DNA from: Hyphomicrobiaceae bacterium
Lineage (GTDB): Bacteria; Pseudomonadota; Alphaproteobacteria; Rhizobiales; Hyphomicrobiaceae
NCBI GenBank assembly: GCA_020638055.1
Contig: JACKJH010000004.1
Location: 375,501 to 439,500 of the forward strand
Direction: 5' to 3'
Length of the DNA: 64,000 nt
Shown: in pieces, positions 10,362 to 19,243 of the stretch
Position numbering within the stretch: the first letter of the stretch is position 1
Layout of the letters: each line of letters opens with the position of its first letter
Notes under the pieces: generated by a model
Seen by the model: only the letters and a program-made list of their open reading frames with translations
Database searches by the model: none
Told to the model about the DNA's origin: nothing
Translations under genes and position numbers: made by a program

Positions 10362-10519
10362 TGCGACAAACTCCAAATCAAAACGACAAAACAGACATCT
10401 GAAAAGAGCTTGCGCCAGAAACACGGCAAGCCCAATGCGTTACCGTTGGCGCCGCCCCGATAACGATCTAAAAAACTACTAATCATTAGCACAAATGCTC
10501 ATCAACTGAAAATTCAATG

Positions 10520-10548
10520 TTGACAGTGTGTTTAGGCGTGCAATTAAA
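10520..10548 (+). promoter_or_regulatory. Possible sigma-70 promoter for the WecG-family gene
   Basis: A perfect -35 TTGACA at 10520-10525 is followed after 17-18 bases by an AT-rich ATTAAA/TTAAAT that partly matches the -10 box. It lies in the divergent region ahead of the glycosyltransferase. The -10 box is weak, so this is tentative. Confidence 0.3.
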
Positions 10549-10702
10549 TAAATCCTTAATCATCAGTACAGCGGTCGTTCAGGTTCAATTTCAATCAATT
10601 TTTATTAATACGAGGTGCGCGTACCGGCGTTATCGCGGGTTGGTGACGTCTTGGCGCCAATCTTGCTTGTTCACTCTGCATATGATGTGTGGGAATTTCA
10701 TT

Positions 10703-11500
10703 ATGAAGCGTTTTGTGCGTTCGGCGTTGCCCAGTGTTTATGGTGTGGGCATCACCTCTCTCAATCTTGGTGATGCAGTCGAAGAGATCCTCGAACTCTC
10801 ACAGGCCGGTACGCCGTCATCGGTATTTACGCTCAACCTCGATCACGTGGTAAAACTGCGAAGAGATCCCAAATTTCGCTTGGCGTACTCCCACGCAAAC
10901 GTTGTGACGGCGGATGGTTGGCCGGTGGCTTGGGTGGCGCGGCGTCAGAATGCTCCGGTGGAAAGAACCACGGGGGCGGATCTGGTTTTGCCACTGATTG
11001 ACAGGGCTGCAGAAAGCGGCGTGCCCGTATTTCTGTTGGGGTCAACAGCTAACGTCCTGGGCCGTGCCGGGCGGGAATTTGTGCGTCGGAGCGACGGGCG
11101 TGTGAATATCGCAGGTTCGCTGGCACCTTCGAAGACATTTGATGCCGAGGGTGTGGAAGCTGAAGCGGCGATTGAACAGATTCGTAAATCGGGCGCGAAA
11201 ATCTGCTTCGTTGCGCTTGGTGCCCCCAAGCAGGAGCTTTTTTCTGAACTTGCACGCAAGAAGGGACTTTGCTGCTGTATGGTGTGCATCGGTGCTGCGC
11301 TGGATTTCATCGCCGGGGAGCAAGTGCGCGCGCCACAGGTCCTTCGTGATCGCGGCCTGGAGTGGGCTTGGCGACTTGCTGGCAATCCACGGCGACTGGC
11401 ACGGCGCTATTTCGACAGCGCGGTGATGTTTGCCTATCTGGCCATGAGCGAGATGCTCAAGCCCAAGGTCAATGTGGATATGCGGCTGCCTCCCAACTGA
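10703..11500 (+). CDS. WecG/TagA/CpsF family glycosyltransferase
   Basis: A 265-residue protein of the family that adds N-acetylmannosaminuronic acid or related sugars to lipid-linked intermediates at the inner membrane during polysaccharide synthesis. Family hallmarks are LNLDHVVKLRRDP, VVTADGWPVAWVAR (the T/ADG motif), RTTGADLVLPL, VFLLGS and, near the C-terminus, ALGAPKQELF and GAALDFIAGEQVRAPQ. The start at ATG 10703 fits the usual family length. ATG 10682 and 10685 are in frame, and a much longer 327-codon reading from 10517 adds only non-conserved residues. No clear ribosome binding site decides among the starts. With the kinase at the left edge it points to an exopolysaccharide locus. 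The substrate sugar cannot be told from sequence. Confidence 0.9.
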   Translation: MKRFVRSALPSVYGVGITSLNLGDAVEEILELSQAGTPSSVFTLNLDHVVKLRRDPKFRLAYSHANVVTADGWPVAWVARRQNAPVERTTGADLVLPLIDRAAESGVPVFLLGSTANVLGRAGREFVRRSDGRVNIAGSLAPSKTFDAEGVEAEAAIEQIRKSGAKICFVALGAPKQELFSELARKKGLCCCMVCIGAALDFIAGEQVRAPQVLRDRGLEWAWRLAGNPRRLARRYFDSAVMFAYLAMSEMLKPKVNVDMRLPPN

Positions 11501-12083
11501 TGGGCTTGGTGGCGACCGCGATAGATGTGTCAATGCGTGCACCAGCACAGTGTGAAGCTTTTTCGAGCGCTACTTTCCGCATGAAGATGGATTTGCGGGC
11601 TGGGGGTGACGCCCTTTGAGCACATTTTGATTTGCTGGACCTGGACCGCGTTCACTTTTCATGGAATCGCGAACGCGCTCTATTTTCTTTTATTTTGAGC
11701 ATGCTCTTCACGCCGAACCGCGTACGCTTCGGCTGAACATGCTCTAGACCGCATTCCGATCCGATGGAATTGGGTCATATATATAACTTTTTGTTTTTAT
11801 TTGATTTTATCCGAAGGGTCGGTGTCCACGTCGTCGGGAAATGCTCTAAGTGCCCAATAGGTTCAACATCAATCCAACCCATAACTGTTTGGAATTGAAG
11901 AAAAGGTCTTTTGCGGTCAATGGTCGTGCTTTGACGGGATAGGAACAGGCATTTCGGACGCCTGGATTCTGTGCGACAACGCAGTTAAGGTCGCCAGCCG
12001 GCGCAAAAGCCAGCCACGTTCCTTGAGGTTAGTTTACGTACGCACGCATCAAAGTGCCAATTGCACCGATGTAACGCGTTTGA
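11501..12083. other. Gene-free region before tRNA-Arg, containing repeats
   Basis: No gene was found. About 11639-11850 is repeat DNA, listed separately. The remaining sequence up to the tRNA shows nothing recognisable. Confidence 0.5.
11639..11850. repeat. Second subtype of the palindromic repeat followed by a degenerate first subtype
   Basis: A variant palindrome (CGCGTTCACTTTTCATGGAA, closing with GAACGCGCTCTA) is joined by an AT-rich linker to a variant module B (GAGCATGCTCTTCACGCCGAA, closing with TTCGGCTGAACATGCTCTA). A decayed copy of the common subtype (GACCGCATTCCGATCCGATG ... TCGTCGGGAAATGCTCTA) follows directly. Confidence 0.85.
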
Positions 12084-12160
12084 GGCCCCGTAGCTCAGCA
12101 GGATAGAGCATCAGATTCCTAATCTGAGGGTCACAGGTTCGAATCCTGTCGGGGTCACCA
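12084..12160 (+). tRNA. tRNA-Arg (anticodon CCT)
   Basis: The 77-base cloverleaf can be folded by eye: a 7-bp acceptor stem GGCCCCG/CGGGGTC with one G-U pair, D-arm TAGCTCAGCAGGATAGAGCA, anticodon stem TCAGA/TCTGA with loop TTCCTAA (anticodon CCT at 12118-12120, reading AGG), and T-arm with GGTTCGAATCC. The discriminator A is followed by an encoded CCA. No integrase gene or obvious attachment-site duplication was seen beside it. Confidence 0.96.
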
Positions 12161-12232
12161 ACAAAATCATCATGAACAGGTGTGTTCCGGCGATCTGTGC
12201 GAGGGCGACAAGAGGTGTGAAGAGCAACCAGA

Positions 12233-12628
12233 TCACGATGCCTCAGTTTCAGCAACCGTGTGGCGGTCATTGCGCGCAGGAGACGGTTGGTTGCCAGCAT
12301 TTGATGTCTTCGCTGAGGGTGCCATCCGGCCGAATGATCTGATGGGCTCCAGCCAGTATGCCATGTGCGGGAGTGGTGCTTTTTCTTGAAGCTCGGCGAG
12401 CAATGCGTCAGCTCTATCCTTGGTCATGATCGCAATGAGCATGCCGCGGGCAACCCGTCCGCGTACTCTTTCACTGACACTTGCGGTGGTAAAGTCATGG
12501 CCGTGGCCTTCAGCGCGCAAAGTGGTGAAGCCCTCAATTTTCGGCGTTGACTCGAGCATGAACTCAACAATCCGGTCTTCCGCTCTTTGCGGATACACCA
12601 GTGTCAGCTTGAAAGGGCATTGATCCAT
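12233..12628 (-). CDS. DUF3240 family protein, last gene of the metal efflux operon
   Basis: A 131-residue cytoplasmic protein whose first 95 residues (FKLTLVYPQRAEDRIVEFML ... RGRVARGMLIAIMTKDRADALL) resemble DUF3240, a small alpha/beta family usually encoded beside CusA/CzcA-type pumps. The start ATG at 12628 overlaps the end of the pump gene by 25 bases, so the two are translationally coupled. The remaining C-terminal residues are low-complexity and not conserved-looking. The molecular role is unknown; a regulatory or metal-sensing accessory of the pump is an inference from context. Confidence 0.75.
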   Translation of the reverse strand: MDQCPFKLTLVYPQRAEDRIVEFMLESTPKIEGFTTLRAEGHGHDFTTASVSERVRGRVARGMLIAIMTKDRADALLAELQEKAPLPHMAYWLEPIRSFGRMAPSAKTSNAGNQPSPARNDRHTVAETEAS

Positions 12629-15600
12629 GCGAACTTCCTGTCTTCGTGTTGCAACTGGTTGGATGAGACGCCAAAACGCCGGAACAGGATTGGCAGAAGG
12701 AAGAGCGTCAGCACAGTCGAGGAGAAAAGACCGCCGATAACGACGATGGCAAGTGGCTTTTGGATTTCTGAGCCGGGGCCAGATGCGTAAAGCAGAGGAA
12801 CGAGCCCGAATGCCGCTATGCTGGCCGTCATCAAAACCGGTCGCAGTCGCCTCAGCGAGCCTTCGAAGACGACAGTCGAAAGATTGTTACCTTCGGCCAG
12901 CAGTTGGTTGAAGTAGCTGACGAGTACAAGCCCGTTGAGCACAGCAATACCCAATAGGGCAATGAAACCGACCGACGCGGGAACGGATAGGTATTCACCA
13001 GATATCCAAAGAGCCAGGATGCCGCCGACCAGTGCGAAAGGCACGTTCGCCAGGATGAGAACCGACTGCCTGAGCGACCGCAATGTTGCGAACAACACGC
13101 CGAAAATCATTGTCAGAGCAATGGGTATGACGATTGCCAGACGGTTTGCAGCACGACGTTGGTTTTCGAACTGACCGCCCCACACAAGCCGATAGCCGGC
13201 AGGCATTGGAACGGCTGTATCGATGGTTTTTTGCGCCTCCTCGACGAAACCCACCAGGTCGCGGCCTGTCACATATGCCTGCACGATTGCGAAACGAGAG
13301 GCGTCCTCGCGATCAATTTTTACCGGTCCTGCCACACGATGAATCTTGGCTACGTCGCTGACGCGAACAAGCCCGCCGTCGCCAGCGGCAATCTGGCTTT
13401 GCGCAAAAAGTTCCGGCGCGTTATGCACGTCTTCGGGTCCACGAATGATGATGTTGGTGCGACGTCCTGTTTCTGAAACAAGACCGGCGTTGGCGCCTTC
13501 GAGCGTGGCGCGCAGTTCGTCTTCGATTGAAGCAACCGAAAGCCCTGTCCTGCCGGCGTTGAGACGATCAACGTCGACTTGCAGGTAATCGACGCTGTCG
13601 TTGGCAACTGTCGACACCTCGGCGGCGCCCTTGACACCTTGCAATGTCGCCTGGATTTTTCCGGCAAGATCAGACAGCGTCTTGAGGTCAGGCCCAAAAA
13701 TCTTGATGGCCAAATCGCCACGTGCACCAGTAAGCATCTCAGCGGTTCGCATTTCAATTGGTTGGGTGAATGCGAACTCCATACCGGGAATATCGGACAT
13801 GGCCTTGCGCAGTTCGTTCAGCAGCCACTGCTTGTCAGGAACGCGCCATTGCTCCTTGGGTTTCAAGACCAGGAACGAATCGGTTTCGTTTGGGCCCATG
13901 GGGTCTAGGCCCAATTCGTCGGATCCAACGCGAGCAACAATCCGTTGGATTTCCGGCACCCGTTCCCTCAGTAGCCTCTGCGCGAGTAGATCTCCCTCGA
14001 TGCTGCTGGCGAGGTTGATGGAAGGCAGCTTGGTGATCTGCATGATGACCGAGCCTTCATCCATGGTTGGCATGAATGCTTTGCCAACTGCGCCGTAGGC
14101 CACGACCATTGCAACCATGCCGGCTGCAGCGAGCAGGTAGACCGGCAAGGGAAATGCCAAAGCGCCCTTCAAAAGTACGCGATAAACGCTCGACAAAATG
14201 CGCATGAGGATCGGCTCACGGTGATGCCCTGAGCGGAGCAGGTACGACGACAACACTGGAATTAGCGTTAGTGACAGTATCAGTGATCCAGCGAGAGCAA
14301 AGACGATTGTCATGGCAACCGGACCAAACAGTTTGCCTTCCAGGCCCTGGAGCGAAAGCAGCGGCAGGAAAACAAGACAAATGATTATGATGCCGGAAGC
14401 AACAGGCTTGGCCACTTCCGACGCGGCTCGATAGACCTGGTGCAGTAACGGAATTTTGGTGTCGCCGCTGGTGTGCTGCAAGCGTTCGACGGTGTTTTCA
14501 ACGACAACCACCGCCGCGTCGACGATGAGGCCAATAGCGATGGCAAGCCCACCCAGACTCATGAGGTTGGCCGACATGTTGAATGTGCGCATCATAACGA
14601 AGGTTATGAGTGCTGCCATCGGCAATGTAACGGCAACCACAAAGGCAGCTCTCAGGTTGCCCAGGAACAAGAAAAGCAGCACCACGACGAGCACGGTTGC
14701 CTCTAGCAGAGCTTCTTGCACGGTACCTACAGCACGCGAGATGAGGTCGGATCGGTCGTAAAAGGTTTCAATTCGAACACCTTCGGGAAGGCCGGCCTGC
14801 AACTCAGCTATGCGTGAGCGCACATCCTCGACAATCGAACTTGCGTCTGCGCCGCGCAAGGACAGCACGAGGCCTTGAACTGTCTCGCTTTCGCCATCAC
14901 GCGTAACAGCGCCATAGCGCGTCAAACTGCCGATCTGAACCCGGGCGATGTCGCCAACCCGGAGCACGCGATCGTTGGTCATTTTGAGCACGATTTGTGC
15001 GAGGTCGGACGGCGTTTGCACAGCACCCTGGGCACGCACGACAAGTGCCTTTTCACCCTCGCTGATGCGGCCCGCACCATCATTACTGTTGCCGGCCTGA
15101 ATGGCTTGGGCAAGCTGCGTTACGCTGAGGCCCGCAGCGGCCATAGCCGTGTTGTCTGGTATGACTTCAAAGGTTCTAACGTACCCACCCAGAGCATTCA
15201 CGTCAGCAACGCCGGGGATCGTGCGCAGTGCTGGTCGAATGGTCCAGTCGAGCAGGCTGCGCCGCTCGGCCAACGACAGGTCGCCACCTTCAATGGTGAA
15301 CATGAAAACGTCGGATAGCGGGGTTGATACCGGTGCCAAGCCGCCTGTAACGCTTTCTGGAAGGTCCCCGCGTACGCCAGACAAACGTTCGGCTACCTGT
15401 TGGCGTGCCCAATAGATATCCGTGCTGTCGTTGAAATCGAGAGTGATGTCTGCGACAGCATATTTGGCCATAGAGCGCAGTACGGTCTGGCCGGGAATAC
15501 CCAATAGCTCCATTTCCAAGGGGGCGATAACACGTGTTTCAACTTCCTCGGGGGTCATGCCCGGCGCCTTCATGATCAACTTCACCTGGACTGGTGAAAT

Positions 15601-15723
15601 ATTTGGGAAGGCGTCAATCGGAATTGTGCGGAAGGCGTAGCTGCCAAGTGCCGCAATCGCGAAGGCTACCAGCAACGTGAATACGCGCTGAGTGAGGGAG
15701 AATTCAACAAGCCGTGATAGCAT
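12604..15723 (-). CDS. Heavy-metal efflux RND pump, CzcA/CusA family
   Basis: A 1039-residue inner-membrane proton/metal antiporter of normal family length. It opens with the usual MLSRLVEFSLTQRVF and first membrane helix, has two large periplasmic loops, and ends with the last helices at LPILFRRFG. The TM4 region reads AIGLIVDAAVVVVEN: it keeps the Asp and the Glu of the proton relay but has Ala-Ile-Gly where Zn/Co/Cd pumps have Asp-Phe-Gly, so it is nearer the copper/silver-type or an uncharacterised subgroup. The ATG follows the adaptor stop codon after 3 bases (one operon). No outer-membrane factor gene is present in the cluster, so the pump must borrow one. Confidence 0.93.
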   Translation of the reverse strand: MLSRLVEFSLTQRVFTLLVAFAIAALGSYAFRTIPIDAFPNISPVQVKLIMKAPGMTPEEVETRVIAPLEMELLGIPGQTVLRSMAKYAVADITLDFNDSTDIYWARQQVAERLSGVRGDLPESVTGGLAPVSTPLSDVFMFTIEGGDLSLAERRSLLDWTIRPALRTIPGVADVNALGGYVRTFEVIPDNTAMAAAGLSVTQLAQAIQAGNSNDGAGRISEGEKALVVRAQGAVQTPSDLAQIVLKMTNDRVLRVGDIARVQIGSLTRYGAVTRDGESETVQGLVLSLRGADASSIVEDVRSRIAELQAGLPEGVRIETFYDRSDLISRAVGTVQEALLEATVLVVVLLFLFLGNLRAAFVVAVTLPMAALITFVMMRTFNMSANLMSLGGLAIAIGLIVDAAVVVVENTVERLQHTSGDTKIPLLHQVYRAASEVAKPVASGIIIICLVFLPLLSLQGLEGKLFGPVAMTIVFALAGSLILSLTLIPVLSSYLLRSGHHREPILMRILSSVYRVLLKGALAFPLPVYLLAAAGMVAMVVAYGAVGKAFMPTMDEGSVIMQITKLPSINLASSIEGDLLAQRLLRERVPEIQRIVARVGSDELGLDPMGPNETDSFLVLKPKEQWRVPDKQWLLNELRKAMSDIPGMEFAFTQPIEMRTAEMLTGARGDLAIKIFGPDLKTLSDLAGKIQATLQGVKGAAEVSTVANDSVDYLQVDVDRLNAGRTGLSVASIEDELRATLEGANAGLVSETGRRTNIIIRGPEDVHNAPELFAQSQIAAGDGGLVRVSDVAKIHRVAGPVKIDREDASRFAIVQAYVTGRDLVGFVEEAQKTIDTAVPMPAGYRLVWGGQFENQRRAANRLAIVIPIALTMIFGVLFATLRSLRQSVLILANVPFALVGGILALWISGEYLSVPASVGFIALLGIAVLNGLVLVSYFNQLLAEGNNLSTVVFEGSLRRLRPVLMTASIAAFGLVPLLYASGPGSEIQKPLAIVVIGGLFSSTVLTLFLLPILFRRFGVSSNQLQHEDRKFAWINALSS

Positions 15724-15726
15724 TGC

Positions 15727-16782
15727 TTAGTTTCCGTCGAGAATGGCTTCAAGCTGCGGCAAGCCGGTTGATGCGACCAGATCGCCAGCCGCGATCTTTC
15801 CCGAGATCGTGGCGGTGTGCAGTGAGCGGCCACGCACCTGTACTGGTTTAAGAGTGAAACCCTGCGCGTTGCGCGTGAAAATCTGGTGTTCGCCTGCAAT
15901 CCAAACGACAGCACTAGACGGAACCTGCAGCGTTTGTGCTTCAGCCGCCTTCTTGATGTCCAGCTTGACCATCTGTCCTGGTAGAAGCCCGGATTTTTCG
16001 GGCACTGATGCGATGAGCCGCGCCGACCGAGTCAGCTTGTCGATGTCTTGCCCGACAGAGACGACTTTGCCCATGGGGCCATCGACGACCTGAATGTCAT
16101 CACCCGGTTTAATCTCGTTTGCGAGGAATAGAGGGATCTGTACATCTACCCAAAGTTCATCCGTGGTGTCGACACTTACAACGGGCGCCATGGCGGCGAT
16201 CGATTCACCAGGCATCGTGTCAAAATGTGCCAGCCGGCCGGCAGCAGGTGCATGGATTATGTATTGACCGTTTTTGAGCGCTTCCACACCACCAATCGAA
16301 AGCATTGCTTTTTGCTGTTCGACGATGGAACGCACTTTTGCAACCTGCGCATCTGCCTCATCGGCAAGTGTCTCGCTGGCGATCTTCTTTTCCGCCAATG
16401 TCCTCTTGCGTTTGGCTATCGCCAGGGCTGCTTGCAGCTCTGCCTCGGCTTGCGCCAGCTTGCCCTGGGCATCAAGCAACTCGCGGCTGGCAATGGTTGC
16501 AAGAGCGTCACCTTTGGCAACCGTCTGGCCGGGAAGGACGTGTACCTGGACGAAAGTGCCTGAAAACGGGGCGGTTGCCGATACCCGCGCGTTTAGTGCG
16601 GGAATTACTGTTCCGGGAAGAAACGCCAGTGTTTCGCTTTCCGCTTTACGGACCTTTTCCATCTTGATTGCGAGACGTTCGATCTGGTCGGGCGTTATGG
16701 CGATGTCCTTGGCCGCTGCCTCAGTCGTTAGGGCTGCGCATAAGACAAACATGAGCGCTGATCGTGTGGGCAGGTGCGGCAT
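15727..16782 (-). CDS. RND efflux periplasmic adaptor (membrane fusion protein, CusB/CzcB type)
   Basis: A 351-residue protein with an N-terminal signal peptide (SALMFVLCAALTTEAAA, cleavage near residue 24). A lipoyl/barrel-sandwich half-motif (VSATAPFSGTFVQVHVLPGQTVAKGDAL) follows, then an alpha-helical hairpin (about residues 105-170), the second lipoyl half (IIHAPAAGRLAHFDTMPGESI) and C-terminal beta-barrel and membrane-proximal domains. A perfect AGGAGG lies just upstream of the ATG. It links the inner-membrane pump encoded next to an outer-membrane channel. The gene is transcribed away from the two-component regulator, which suggests local metal-responsive control. Confidence 0.92.
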   Translation of the reverse strand: MPHLPTRSALMFVLCAALTTEAAAKDIAITPDQIERLAIKMEKVRKAESETLAFLPGTVIPALNARVSATAPFSGTFVQVHVLPGQTVAKGDALATIASRELLDAQGKLAQAEAELQAALAIAKRKRTLAEKKIASETLADEADAQVAKVRSIVEQQKAMLSIGGVEALKNGQYIIHAPAAGRLAHFDTMPGESIAAMAPVVSVDTTDELWVDVQIPLFLANEIKPGDDIQVVDGPMGKVVSVGQDIDKLTRSARLIASVPEKSGLLPGQMVKLDIKKAAEAQTLQVPSSAVVWIAGEHQIFTRNAQGFTLKPVQVRGRSLHTATISGKIAAGDLVASTGLPQLEAILDGN

Positions 16783-16847
16783 TTAAAGCCTCCTGAAGTC
16801 GGCTGCTTGGGTAAAGTTCCGGGTAAGTTGTTTCGTGGTCTCACGTG

Positions 16848-16884
16848 AACCTGAAATCAACCTGAATTCACCTGCGGCATCCTG
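16848..16884. promoter_or_regulatory. Tandem direct repeats, candidate OmpR-family operator (array 1)
   Basis: ACCTG recurs at 16849, 16860 and 16870, with a further CCTG at 16881; the first two copies are extended to AACCTGAA and spaced 11 bases apart, the later ones 10. Head-to-tail half-sites with a helical-turn period are typical of binding sites for OmpR/PhoB-type regulators. The array lies between the efflux operon and the divergent response-regulator gene. Confidence 0.5.
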
Positions 16885-16928
16885 CGCGCTGAGCCGTGCG
16901 CGTGCGTGCAGGCCGGTTTGCGGTCGGC

Positions 16929-16951
16929 TTTCAGCTCATTTTCAGGTCGTT
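16929..16951. promoter_or_regulatory. Inverted-orientation direct repeats, candidate OmpR-family operator (array 2)
   Basis: TTTCAG occurs at 16929 and again at 16940, an 11-base period, and the second copy continues to TTCAGG. This is the same half-site as in array 1 but on the opposite strand. Its place just ahead of the response-regulator gene fits autoregulation and argues against translation starting upstream of it. Confidence 0.45.
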
Positions 16952-16967
16952 GGTGCTAGAACTCATC

Positions 16968-17669
16968 GTGAGGCATGTTCCTGGCTGCCAAAATGATGAC
17001 CAATGGGAGGCGGGCATTCGCGTTTTGTTGATCGAAGACGATGACGAGATTGGTTCGCGCCTGATGGACGGGCTCGCGGGCGCGGGCTTTACGGTTGAGC
17101 GGGCGGAGACTGGCACCGACGGATACTGCATGGGCAAGGAGCAGGATTACGACGCCGTCATTTTGGATCTGGGGTTGCCGGAAATGGAAGGTATGGAGGT
17201 GCTGAAGCGCTGGCGTGCAGAAGGCGCCTTGATGCCTGTATTGGTCCTGACCGCGCGCGGTTCATGGACCGAAAAAATCGAAGGGCTTAACGCGGGCGCT
17301 GATGACTACATAACAAAGCCGTTTCATGTGCCAGAGATTGCAGCAAGGCTTCGCGCGTTGATCCGCAGGACGTCCGGGCACGCGACGTCCATCATATCAC
17401 ATCACGATATCAAACTTGACCTGGGAAGCGGACGAGTGACGTGCGCCGACAAGCCAGTTGAGCTTACCGCGCGCGAAATTCGAATGTTGACCTACTTCAT
17501 GCACCGCCTCGGGCGGATCATACCGCAATCGGAATTGGCAGAACATTTGTACGCGCTGGAGGAGATGCGAGAGTCCAATACGATAGAAGTCTACATCAGC
17601 CGGTTACGGCGCAAGCTCGGTGCCGACCTCATTACGACGGTGCGTGGACTCGGTTACAGGATGGACTGA
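16968..17669 (+). CDS. OmpR-family response regulator next to metal efflux genes
   Basis: Receiver domain followed by a winged-helix DNA-binding domain. The acidic pocket is LLIEDDDE, the phospho-acceptor Asp is in VILDLGLPE, the conserved Lys is in TKPFH, and the effector domain runs from LTAREIRML to RGLGYRMD. The start is uncertain. Homologues usually begin exactly at the first receiver strand (MRVLLIEDD), which here is ATT at 17016 with GGGAGG five bases upstream, while the nearest conventional in-frame start is GTG 16968 with no ribosome binding site. A GTG at 16896 would put both operator arrays or their neighbourhood inside the gene. It forms an operon with the kinase 12 bases downstream and probably controls the divergent efflux operon. 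Confidence 0.9.
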   Translation: MRHVPGCQNDDQWEAGIRVLLIEDDDEIGSRLMDGLAGAGFTVERAETGTDGYCMGKEQDYDAVILDLGLPEMEGMEVLKRWRAEGALMPVLVLTARGSWTEKIEGLNAGADDYITKPFHVPEIAARLRALIRRTSGHATSIISHHDIKLDLGSGRVTCADKPVELTAREIRMLTYFMHRLGRIIPQSELAEHLYALEEMRESNTIEVYISRLRRKLGADLITTVRGLGYRMD

Positions 17670-17681
17670 GGAACCGCAACT

Positions 17682-19049
17682 ATGAAAACGCTTAAAGGTC
17701 GGTTGATCAGCGCAGCAGCAGTATGGATTGTCATTGGCATGATTGCGGCCGGCATTTTGCTGTCCAGCATCTTTCGAACTCATGTCACTGCCCAATTCTA
17801 TGATGAACTTTATGTGCACCTTGACGAATTGCAACGCCTGGCCGAGGTCGATGCTTCGGGCGTCCGCTTGCAGCGGCAGCTATCTGATCCGCGCTATGAT
17901 GTGCCGCGCTCGGGCTACTACTGGGAGATACAACGCCAAGGCAATGCGCTTGTGCGCTCGGCTTCGTTGCAAGGGCCGCTGCTAAAAACACCCACAGATC
18001 GAGCCGAAGACGTCGGAATACATCGTCACCAGATCGAGGGGCCGACAGGGCGACTTCTGGTTGTCGAGCGCGCACATTGGACATCTCCGTCAGACGCGCC
18101 GGTTCGTTATCTCATCGGAACCGACGAGCGCCACCTTGATGATGTGTTTCACAGCTTCGATCGTACATTGTTGCAAGCGCTCGGCGCACTGGCACTTCTG
18201 CTTGTGGCTGCTTCCGCATTCCTAATCAGTCTTGCGTTGCGGCCATTGAATGAACTCAAAGGGGCGCTTGCCGAAGTGCGCGCGGGCAACAAATCGCGCA
18301 TGGAAGGCAATTTCCCTAGTGAGGTGCAGCCACTGGTCGACGAGTTGAACGCTTTGTTTTCATCAACGACGGATTTGATCCAACGTGCCAGGGCGCAGGC
18401 GGGAAATATCGCCCACGGCTTGAAAACGTCACTGGCAGTGCTCACTGACGAGGCTCACCGCCTTCGGTCGCAAGGTCGGGACAAGGCTGCTGATCTGATA
18501 CTTGCGCAATGCAGCCGCATGCAATCGCATGTGGATTATCAGATTGCGCGGGCGCGTGCCGTAGCGTTGCGCGACGCACCGGGAACGCTTGCCTATGTGT
18601 CAAAGGCTGCCGGTGATATAGTCAGCGCTCTGCGGCGCCTGCATGCGGCACGAGGGTTGCAGATTTCCAATGACATGCCCGACGACGTGATGGTCAGCAC
18701 AGACGCTCAGGACTTGAACGAAATGCTTGCAAATCTTGTCGACAACGCTTGCAAGCATGCGACCTCCAAAGTGCGCTTGTCACTTGTCAACGCAAATCGA
18801 GCGGACATGATTGTCCTGCGGGTTGATGACGATGGGCCAGGGCTTCCACCCGAAGCATTTGACGTGGTCTTCCGGATCGGGGAGCGATGGGACAGCCAGA
18901 AGCCAGGTAGTGGCCTTGGCTTGACCATCGTGCGCGACCTCGCCCGTCTTTATGGTGGTGATGTAAGGCTCGATCGCTCCGACCTGGGGGGGCTTCGTGC
19001 CGACCTAACGCTGCCTGCGGTTGTTCACAATTTCCGCACAAAAAATTAG
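17682..19049 (+). CDS. Two-component sensor histidine kinase partner of the upstream regulator
   Basis: A 455-residue inner-membrane kinase. TM1 lies at about residues 11-31, a periplasmic sensor of roughly 130 residues follows, TM2 is at 165-185 and then comes a HAMP linker. The H-box is GNIAHGLKTSLAVL, with Ser where Pro is usual after the Thr. The ATPase domain has NLVDNACKHA (N-box), DDGPGL (G1) and GSGLGLTIV (G2). The layout resembles PhoQ/FeuQ-type kinases. Adjacent to a metal efflux operon, it probably senses periplasmic metal or envelope stress. Its TAG stop (19047-19049) coincides with the left end of the intergenic repeat that follows. Confidence 0.92.
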   Translation: MKTLKGRLISAAAVWIVIGMIAAGILLSSIFRTHVTAQFYDELYVHLDELQRLAEVDASGVRLQRQLSDPRYDVPRSGYYWEIQRQGNALVRSASLQGPLLKTPTDRAEDVGIHRHQIEGPTGRLLVVERAHWTSPSDAPVRYLIGTDERHLDDVFHSFDRTLLQALGALALLLVAASAFLISLALRPLNELKGALAEVRAGNKSRMEGNFPSEVQPLVDELNALFSSTTDLIQRARAQAGNIAHGLKTSLAVLTDEAHRLRSQGRDKAADLILAQCSRMQSHVDYQIARARAVALRDAPGTLAYVSKAAGDIVSALRRLHAARGLQISNDMPDDVMVSTDAQDLNEMLANLVDNACKHATSKVRLSLVNANRADMIVLRVDDDGPGLPPEAFDVVFRIGERWDSQKPGSGLGLTIVRDLARLYGGDVRLDRSDLGGLRADLTLPAVVHNFRTKN

Positions 19050-19140
19050 AGCGCCGTGTGTCAGATCGCACGCCGCTCTAGCTTCTTGTTTGGTCGCATT
19101 TTCTGCGACGAACCGGTATCCACTTCGTCGGAAAATGCTC
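19047..19140. repeat. Two-module palindromic repeat
   Basis: Variant module A (TAGAGCGCCGTGTGTCAGAT ... CACGCCGCTCTAG) and a full module B (CATTTTCTGCGACGAA ... TTCGTCGGAAAATGCTC). It supplies the stop codon of the upstream kinase gene. Confidence 0.9.
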
Positions 19141-19243
19141 CAGCTCACTCTGCTCTTGAAGCAGGCGGTCGGCACGAACATCGCAGCCGTGATGCTGGCC
19201 ACGGGATTGGGAGGCCGCCTCCTGATGTCGTTGCGGGCGGTTA

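Noticed and set aside
12084..12160. tRNA-Arg as integration site of a genomic island
   Set aside because: No integrase gene follows and I found no convincing duplication of the tRNA 3' end in the window.
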